A stretch of 64,000 bases of DNA from Flavobacterium fluviatile (GTDB lineage Bacteria > Bacteroidota > Bacteroidia > Flavobacteriales > Flavobacteriaceae), in the NCBI RefSeq assembly GCF_010645065.1, contig NZ_JAADZW010000008.1, forward strand, positions 1 to 64,000, read 5' to 3'. This document shows, piece after piece, positions 59,359 to 64,000 of this stretch (position 1 is its first letter; the number at the start of each line of letters is the position of its first letter). Below the pieces are notes generated by a model. That model made no database searches. It saw only the letters and a list, made by a program, of their open reading frames with translations, and was not told where the DNA came from. The translations under genes and the position numbers were made by a program.

Positions 59359-59886
59359 ATGAAAAAAATAATTGTTTCTTTCGCAATAATTGCAGCGTTA
59401 ATAATTGGTTGTAAGACAAGTACCAAATCAAACGATGCAAAAAATTTAACAGTGACTTTAGAGCCAAAAAGCAATAGCACAGTTACCGGAACAGCAACTT
59501 TTACAGAGAAAAACGGTAAAGTCACTTTTACAGCAAAAATAGCCGGTTTACAGCCAGGAGTTCACGCTATACATATCCATGAAAAATCAGATTGTTCTGC
59601 TGCTGACGGAAGTTCTGCCGGAGGTCACTGGAACCCAACCTTCAAAAAACATGGAAAATGGGGAACTGGAGAATACCACAAAGGTGATATAGGGAATTTT
59701 ACAGCAGATGCAAATGGCAACGGAACTATTACCCTGACAACAGACGAATGGGCTATTGGAGGTGATGACGAAACCAAAAATATCTTAGGAAAGGGATTGA
59801 TTGTTCATCAGGGAGCTGACGATTTCACTACTCAGCCTACAGGAGATGCGGGAGGACGTGTTGCTTGTGCCGGAATTATCAAATAA
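59359..59886 (+). CDS. sodC: Cu/Zn superoxide dismutase, lipoprotein form
   Basis: 175 residues from ATG 59359. A lipoprotein signal ends at Cys18 (ALIIGCKTS), so the enzyme is anchored in the envelope. Metal ligands are HAIHIHEKSDCS (copper His pair and the disulfide Cys), GGHWNPTFKKHGKWGTGEYHKGDIGNF (bridging His, zinc His and Asp, in pieces) and LIVHQGADDFTTQPTGDAGGRVACAGI (last Cu His, catalytic Arg and second Cys). It converts extracytoplasmic superoxide to peroxide and oxygen. Confidence 0.95.
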   Translation: MKKIIVSFAIIAALIIGCKTSTKSNDAKNLTVTLEPKSNSTVTGTATFTEKNGKVTFTAKIAGLQPGVHAIHIHEKSDCSAADGSSAGGHWNPTFKKHGKWGTGEYHKGDIGNFTADANGNGTITLTTDEWAIGGDDETKNILGKGLIVHQGADDFTTQPTGDAGGRVACAGIIK

Positions 59887-59905
59887 TCAAAAAACATAAA
59901 ATCTC

Positions 59906-59945
59906 AATAACCACTATTTTCACAAAATTTAGTGGTTATTTCATT
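59906..59945 (+). terminator. Probable terminator of sodC
   Basis: Perfect 11-bp stem AATAACCACTA / TAGTGGTTATT around a 13-nt A/T-rich loop, followed by T-rich sequence without a pure T run, 20 bp past the sodC stop. Confidence 0.65.
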
Positions 59946-59976
59946 TAAAAAATAATCTTTCCATAAGAAAAAGATA

Positions 59977-59984
59977 TAGCTTTG
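59977..59984 (+). promoter_or_regulatory. Candidate -7 element of the LETM1-related gene
   Basis: TAGCTTTG fits TAnnTTTG and lies 19 bp upstream of the start codon. No TTG at the usual -33 distance. Confidence 0.4.
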
Positions 59985-60003
59985 TACTCTCAAATTAAAG
60001 TTA

Positions 60004-61206
60004 ATGATTAACCCATCGGCACCAGGCTGGATAGATAAGTTTTTTAGTGAACAAAAATTTTCAGAAGCAATTCCTTTTGAAACAGCTGACTCGTTTTACT
60101 ATAAAGTAAGGGAAACCGGTTTTATTTACGGTCATATCATTTCCATTAATACACAAATTCCAATTCAGATAAAAGGCTGGTTTAAAACCGAGATTTCAAA
60201 AACAGCCTTATTAAATACCTTATACAATGTTTTCTGTCTGGAAAAGAAGAATTCTGAACCAGCTAATTTTCTGACAGAGGTTTTAAAATTTTATAAAGAA
60301 ATGAGTCCCGAAGGATTCAATTTATTTAAAATACTGCTTCCAAAAGATACTCCTTCGCTTTCGCTGGAAAATATAATTGATCAAAGGGTACAAACCAATG
60401 ACAGCATCATTAGCAAAAACTTCTCACATTTGGTAACCAATGCGCTGTTGTTTATTGATGTCCTTGCGTTTAGAAAATATTTGGAACAAGGAGAAATTCC
60501 TGAAAAATATCTTAAAAGAATTGAAGAAACTGTTTTGGGAATAGTTGGTTTGGCGTTAAAAACTAAAACCATAAAATCTCAGCATGATGATTTATTGATT
60601 AAACTTTTTGAAGCTTCTATACGATATTCGAAATTCTCAAAAGTTACCGTTGAAACTTTAGAAACCTTAAATCTAGATTATTTCAAAAACAAACTCGAGC
60701 AATATTATTTGATCGACATGGCCGGAATGGCTTTATGGAGTGACGGTATTGTTGAAAATGAAGAAGCCTACTTTTTATATTCGTTAGGTTCCATGATGAA
60801 TGTCCCGGATGAATTTGTAACTAGTAGTATTACAACCACAAACACCTTTATAACAACGCATAAAAATAAAATACCGTATTTCAATTATTCAAATCCGGTA
60901 AAACATTTCTATGATCAGATGACCCACATGGTTGTACAACTGATTATTAGAAACAAAAACAGATTGGTTAAGGAAATTGTCCAAAGCAAAGAATTAATGG
61001 TGCTTTTAGCTTATTCTACGACAAGGGATCTGGACGCCAAAGAAAAGAAAAAAGTAAAAAAACAGCTTTTGGATATTTGCAAAACTATTCCGTCTCTTAC
61101 GATCTTTTTACTTCCTGGAGGGAGTCTGCTATTGCCAATTTTAATAAAGTTCATACCAACGATGTTACCGTCAGCTTTCAATGAAAATCTTGACGAAAAT
61201 GAATAA
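60004..61206 (+). CDS. LETM1-related biofilm-associated protein
   Basis: 400 residues, mostly helical. The C-terminal segment (KKKVKKQLLDICKTIPSLTIFLLPGGSLLLPILIKFIPTMLPSAF, in pieces) resembles the membrane-proximal region of mitochondrial LETM1: a helix followed by a hydrophobic LLPGGSLLLPILIKFIP. The central region has an EF-like acidic helix (ALWSDGIVENEEAYFLYSL), similar to tellurite-resistance TerB-like helices. In flavobacteria this protein type is labelled LETM1-related biofilm-associated. Its biochemical role is unknown. It is convergent with carbonic anhydrase across a terminator. Confidence 0.82.
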   Translation: MINPSAPGWIDKFFSEQKFSEAIPFETADSFYYKVRETGFIYGHIISINTQIPIQIKGWFKTEISKTALLNTLYNVFCLEKKNSEPANFLTEVLKFYKEMSPEGFNLFKILLPKDTPSLSLENIIDQRVQTNDSIISKNFSHLVTNALLFIDVLAFRKYLEQGEIPEKYLKRIEETVLGIVGLALKTKTIKSQHDDLLIKLFEASIRYSKFSKVTVETLETLNLDYFKNKLEQYYLIDMAGMALWSDGIVENEEAYFLYSLGSMMNVPDEFVTSSITTTNTFITTHKNKIPYFNYSNPVKHFYDQMTHMVVQLIIRNKNRLVKEIVQSKELMVLLAYSTTRDLDAKEKKKVKKQLLDICKTIPSLTIFLLPGGSLLLPILIKFIPTMLPSAFNENLDENE

Positions 61207-61236
61207 AAAAATCGCCCTTTTGAGGCGATTTTTGTT
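61207..61236. terminator. Bidirectional terminator
   Basis: AAATCGCC / GGCGATTT stem with a 7-nt loop, A tract before and T tract after. Between the convergent LETM1-related and carbonic anhydrase genes. Confidence 0.88.
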
Positions 61237-61237
61237 T

Positions 61238-61876
61238 TTATAAATTATTGAACTGGTAAACCTGATCCAGTTCTGAATTTGAACTGATGGTTACATTTAA
61301 ATCTGTTACAAAACCTGAATTTAATCCGTAAACCCAGCCGTGAAGCATTAAGTCCTGACCACTTTTCCAGGCTCCCTGAACGATTGAAGTTTTAGCTAAG
61401 TTATATACCTGCTCTTTAGCATTGATTTCGACAAATGCATTAAAACGTGCATCTTCATCCTCAATAGAATTCAGATATTTATCATGTAGGCGGTACTCAT
61501 CTTTAATATGACGCAGCCAGTTATCAATAATCCCTACAGACTGGTTACCCATTGCTGCTTTTACACCACCACATCCGTAGTGTCCACAAACAATAATATG
61601 TTTTATTTTCAAAACATTCACTGCATAATCCAGAACGCTTAACATATTCATATCAGAGTGAACAACCATATTAGCAATGTTTCTGTGTACAAAGACTTCT
61701 CCTGGTTTTGCGCCAACGATTTCGTTTGCCGGAACACGACTGTCAGAACATCCAATCCATAATAATGGTGGCTGTTGTCCTTTTGCCAAATCAGCAAAAT
61801 AGTTAGGGTCTTTTGCTAATGAAGTTTCAACCCACTTTTTATTGTTTTCTAATAACTGCTTATAAAATTCTTTCAT
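61238..61876 (-). CDS. can: Beta-carbonic anhydrase
   Basis: A 212-residue zinc enzyme interconverting CO2 and bicarbonate. Ligands and catalytic dyad are GCSDSRVPANE (zinc Cys, Asp-Arg dyad), HRNIANMVVHSD and CGHYGCGGVKAAM (zinc His and Cys). The C-terminal YGLNSGFVTDLNVTISS is normal. It sits downstream of a SulP transporter gene on the same strand (95-bp gap), which suggests bicarbonate supply as a joint function. Confidence 0.96.
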   Translation of the reverse strand: MKEFYKQLLENNKKWVETSLAKDPNYFADLAKGQQPPLLWIGCSDSRVPANEIVGAKPGEVFVHRNIANMVVHSDMNMLSVLDYAVNVLKIKHIIVCGHYGCGGVKAAMGNQSVGIIDNWLRHIKDEYRLHDKYLNSIEDEDARFNAFVEINAKEQVYNLAKTSIVQGAWKSGQDLMLHGWVYGLNSGFVTDLNVTISSNSELDQVYQFNNL

Positions 61877-61971
61877 TTTTTTAATTTTTTTTGAATGGCA
61901 TTTCCATGTAAAGTTATCTAAATTTTGATACTTCTCAAGTCATAGAAATACTTTTATTGATTTAATTTGTT

Positions 61972-63621
61972 TTAAAAATCTTCTTTGACTTCTTCTTTTT
62001 TAACTAAAACTCTTTTAGCCACATCATAATAATGCTCGATAGAAACATGGTTATTATTATCAGGTGTATTTTCTAACTCATACGCTTCTTTGAAACCTTT
62101 CAGTTTTACTTTGATATTTTCATCAATAGCGCGTGTTTCTTTAAATTCGCGAATCAGATCGAGGACATCGTGTGCAATATATTCAGTATCATGGGCATTT
62201 ATAATTACTTTTGAATTTTCAGGAATATCATTCAACGTCTGTTTTATAGCTGCTTTATTCAAAAATGAAACTTCCTGAGCCAAATCGATGTGGATGATGT
62301 CGCCATCTTCATATTCTTCTTTTTTAAAGATATAAGCTCTTTTTAAGTTTCCTCGCAATACGAAAATAATACTAATGATGATTCCTAATGCTACACCTTT
62401 AAGTAAATCTGTAGCTACAACAAAGACTAAAGTGGCAATAAAAGGAATGAACTGATATTTTCCTTTTTTCCAAAAATGTATAAATGCTGCAGGTTTAGCC
62501 AGTTTATATCCCACTAAAATCAAAACCGTAGCCAATGTAGCCAAAGGAATTTTATTCAATATTGCCGGAATTGACAATACACTGATTAATAAAAGTACTC
62601 CATGAATAATAGCAGACATTTTAGATTTTGCACCCGCATTATTATTTGCAGACGATCTAACCACTACTGATGTCATTGGCAAACCTCCAATAAGAGAGCT
62701 TACCAGATTACCTACTCCCTGAGCTCTTAACTCGACGTTGGTATCGGTATAACGTTTCTGGACGTCCATTCTGTCTGTTGCTTCAATACATAACAATGTT
62801 TCGATTGAGGCAACAATTGCAATTGTAACTCCTACTACCCAAACCTGTGGATTAGAAACCGCTGCAAAATTTGGAGTAATCAGAATAGACTTAAAATCTT
62901 CAAAAGATTTTGGGACCGGTAATGAAACCAAATGTTCTTTTCCAATAGCTAATGAACTTCCTGTGGAAATAAAAATTTCGTTTAAAATTATTCCGAGTAC
63001 AACGGCTACAAGAGCTCCCGGAATCAATTTTAATCTCTTTAAAAAAGGAACTCTATCCCATGAAATCAGTACAACCAGCGACACTAATGAAATTACGACA
63101 GCTCCTAACTGAATATGATTAACCACATCAAATAAAAAGGAGAAAGAGTTGCTCCCATCATTTTGAATAAAAGCCTGATCCCCCTCATAATCTGCATCAT
63201 AACCAAAAGCATGAGGTATTTGTTTCAGGACTATAATAATACCAATACCCGCCAACATCCCTTCTATGACATTTGTTGGAAAATAATTTGAAATACTTCC
63301 TGCTTTTAAAAATCCTAATGCTAACTGAATTAATCCGGCAATAAAAACAGACATTAAAAACACGTCGAAAGCCCCAAAATCAGTTATAGCGGTTAAAACA
63401 ATTGCTGTTAAACCAGCTGCGGGACCCGATACGCTAATATGTGACTGGCTCAAAGAACCTATCACAATACCTCCAATAACACCTGCAATAATTCCGGAAA
63501 ACAACGGAGCACCTGAAGCCATTGCAATACCTAAACACAATGGAAGAGCCACCAGGAAAACCACTAAACCTGAAGCAAAATCAGACTTGAGGTTGGCAAA
63601 AAGATTAATTTTTTTTGACAT
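61972..63621 (-). CDS. SulP-family anion transporter, probable bicarbonate transporter
   Basis: 549 residues with about 12-14 hydrophobic helices and a C-terminal STAS domain from about residue 440 (IIHIDLAQEVSFLNKAAIKQTL, then VIINAHDTEYIAHDVLDLIREF). The core transport domain has FASGLVVFLVALPLCLGIAMASGAPL at the first helices and SVSGPAAGLTAIVL at helix 3, typical of SulP/SLC26. The combination with an adjacent carbonic anhydrase gene is known for BicA-like bicarbonate importers, so bicarbonate is a better guess than sulfate. There is no ABC partner. Confidence 0.92.
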   Translation of the reverse strand: MSKKINLFANLKSDFASGLVVFLVALPLCLGIAMASGAPLFSGIIAGVIGGIVIGSLSQSHISVSGPAAGLTAIVLTAITDFGAFDVFLMSVFIAGLIQLALGFLKAGSISNYFPTNVIEGMLAGIGIIIVLKQIPHAFGYDADYEGDQAFIQNDGSNSFSFLFDVVNHIQLGAVVISLVSLVVLISWDRVPFLKRLKLIPGALVAVVLGIILNEIFISTGSSLAIGKEHLVSLPVPKSFEDFKSILITPNFAAVSNPQVWVVGVTIAIVASIETLLCIEATDRMDVQKRYTDTNVELRAQGVGNLVSSLIGGLPMTSVVVRSSANNNAGAKSKMSAIIHGVLLLISVLSIPAILNKIPLATLATVLILVGYKLAKPAAFIHFWKKGKYQFIPFIATLVFVVATDLLKGVALGIIISIIFVLRGNLKRAYIFKKEEYEDGDIIHIDLAQEVSFLNKAAIKQTLNDIPENSKVIINAHDTEYIAHDVLDLIREFKETRAIDENIKVKLKGFKEAYELENTPDNNNHVSIEHYYDVAKRVLVKKEEVKEDF

Positions 63622-63690
63622 AATACTAAAAAATTGATACGTTAAATTTACTGCATCCGCATGAATACAGTTTAGTCTGAACCGGAAGTA

Positions 63691-63975
63691 TTAAACCAGG
63701 TTGGGCGGTGGTGCGAAAATGCTTGGAGAAATATTATCCAGTTTAACAATATTACCGGATAATATGATTTTTGACTCTGTAGAAACTGATAAAAGAAACT
63801 CATGAACAAAAGCATCTGTATAAACCGCAATTTTAACCTCTTTATGAGATTTCTCCTCTTCTGCAATATTTAGGTTTATAGCCGTATTATTACTCTTCTT
63901 AATTACCGCAACAACAGTTGGTGTAGCTAAAAAGGCGATAAATATAAATAATAATATACGAGCCAATTGTTTCAT
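63691..63975 (-). CDS. Small exported protein
   Basis: 94 residues. A hydrophobic N-terminal segment (LARILLFIFIAFLATPTVVAVI) serves as signal or membrane anchor. The rest is short and polar (NLNIAEEEKSHKEVKIAVYTDAFVHEFLLSV..., ending SPSIFAPPPNLV). It precedes the SulP gene by about 70 bp on the same strand. I do not recognise a family. A second overlapping ORF in another frame looks like a shadow. Confidence 0.6.
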   Translation of the reverse strand: MKQLARILLFIFIAFLATPTVVAVIKKSNNTAINLNIAEEEKSHKEVKIAVYTDAFVHEFLLSVSTESKIILSGNIVKLDNISPSIFAPPPNLV

Positions 63976-64000
63976 ATAAACAAAAATACTCTTAAACCTG

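Noticed and set aside
63672..63866. Second small gene at the right end
   Set aside because: It overlaps the 94-codon gene in another frame and lacks its signal peptide; taken as a shadow.

Overview
The window is chromosomal DNA from a member of the Bacteroidota, very probably Flavobacterium or a close relative. Supporting signs are the AT-rich intergenic DNA, lipoproteins with a Cys near residue 20, a subtilase with a type IX secretion C-terminal sorting domain, a LETM1-related protein of the flavobacterial type, -7 promoter elements of the TAnnTTTG class, and typical families such as DUF3810, DUF4268, DUF4251, phosphate-selective porin O/P and YwqK/MORN proteins. No rRNA, ordinary tRNA, complete IS element or CRISPR array is visible.

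Layout. 0-31.5 kb is mostly core: an orphan LuxR-type response regulator, an exported Ppx/GppA-like protein with a roadblock-like protein, an MFS pump, an alpha-oxoamine synthase (sulfonolipid or sphingolipid type), a NYN-LOTUS protein, an FMN glutamate-synthase-like protein, RdgB, a DEAD-box helicase, an O/P porin, PepD, an ECF sigma factor with a membrane partner, PlsC- and Nudix-type enzymes, a nitronate monooxygenase-like protein, a T9SS subtilase, MnmA and a long-chain acyl-CoA synthetase. 31.6-46.7 kb is an accessory RNA-repair and defence region. 46.9-54.0 kb is a fatty-acid beta-oxidation operon behind a MarR regulator, with a DUF1016 nuclease gene inserted into it. 54.1-57.2 kb is a repeat-rich accessory patch with a RelE/ParE toxin-antitoxin pair, a twice-frameshifted membrane gene and decayed 41-bp tandem repeats. 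57.2-64 kb returns to envelope and stress genes: a MetA-type outer-membrane protein, DUF4251 and META proteins, Cu/Zn SOD, a LETM1-related protein, beta-carbonic anhydrase and a SulP transporter.

The most interesting locus is 39.9-46.7 kb. An RtcB RNA ligase, a 746-residue protein with a RING-like zinc site and a TerD-like C-terminus, and a small cysteine-rich protein are read leftward. An HD hydrolase and a WYL-domain regulator are read rightward. Between the cysteine-rich gene and the RING/TerD gene lies a roughly 400-nt non-coding array with five copies of a 21-nt repeat interleaved with tRNA-like pieces. One unit has a perfect tRNA acceptor stem, D-arm and T-arm, but its anticodon arm is replaced by about 67 nt containing one repeat copy. 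Three near-identical palindromic boxes (arms TACGCA/TGCGTA, same 5-nt spacer) stand before the cysteine-rich gene, the array and rtcB. One of them also overlaps the predicted promoter of the HD gene. This looks like one co-regulated RNA-repair regulon with its own tRNA-mimic RNA.

Downstream of rtcB, two RlaP-type nucleotidyltransferase genes (one frameshifted) are separated by an AT-rich two-gene insertion: a small helical protein and a 1450-residue STAND-like NTPase. The two inserted proteins share a short G/N-rich motif, at the C-terminus of one and the N-terminus of the other, as expected for prion-like signalling between a bacterial NLR-type receptor and its effector.
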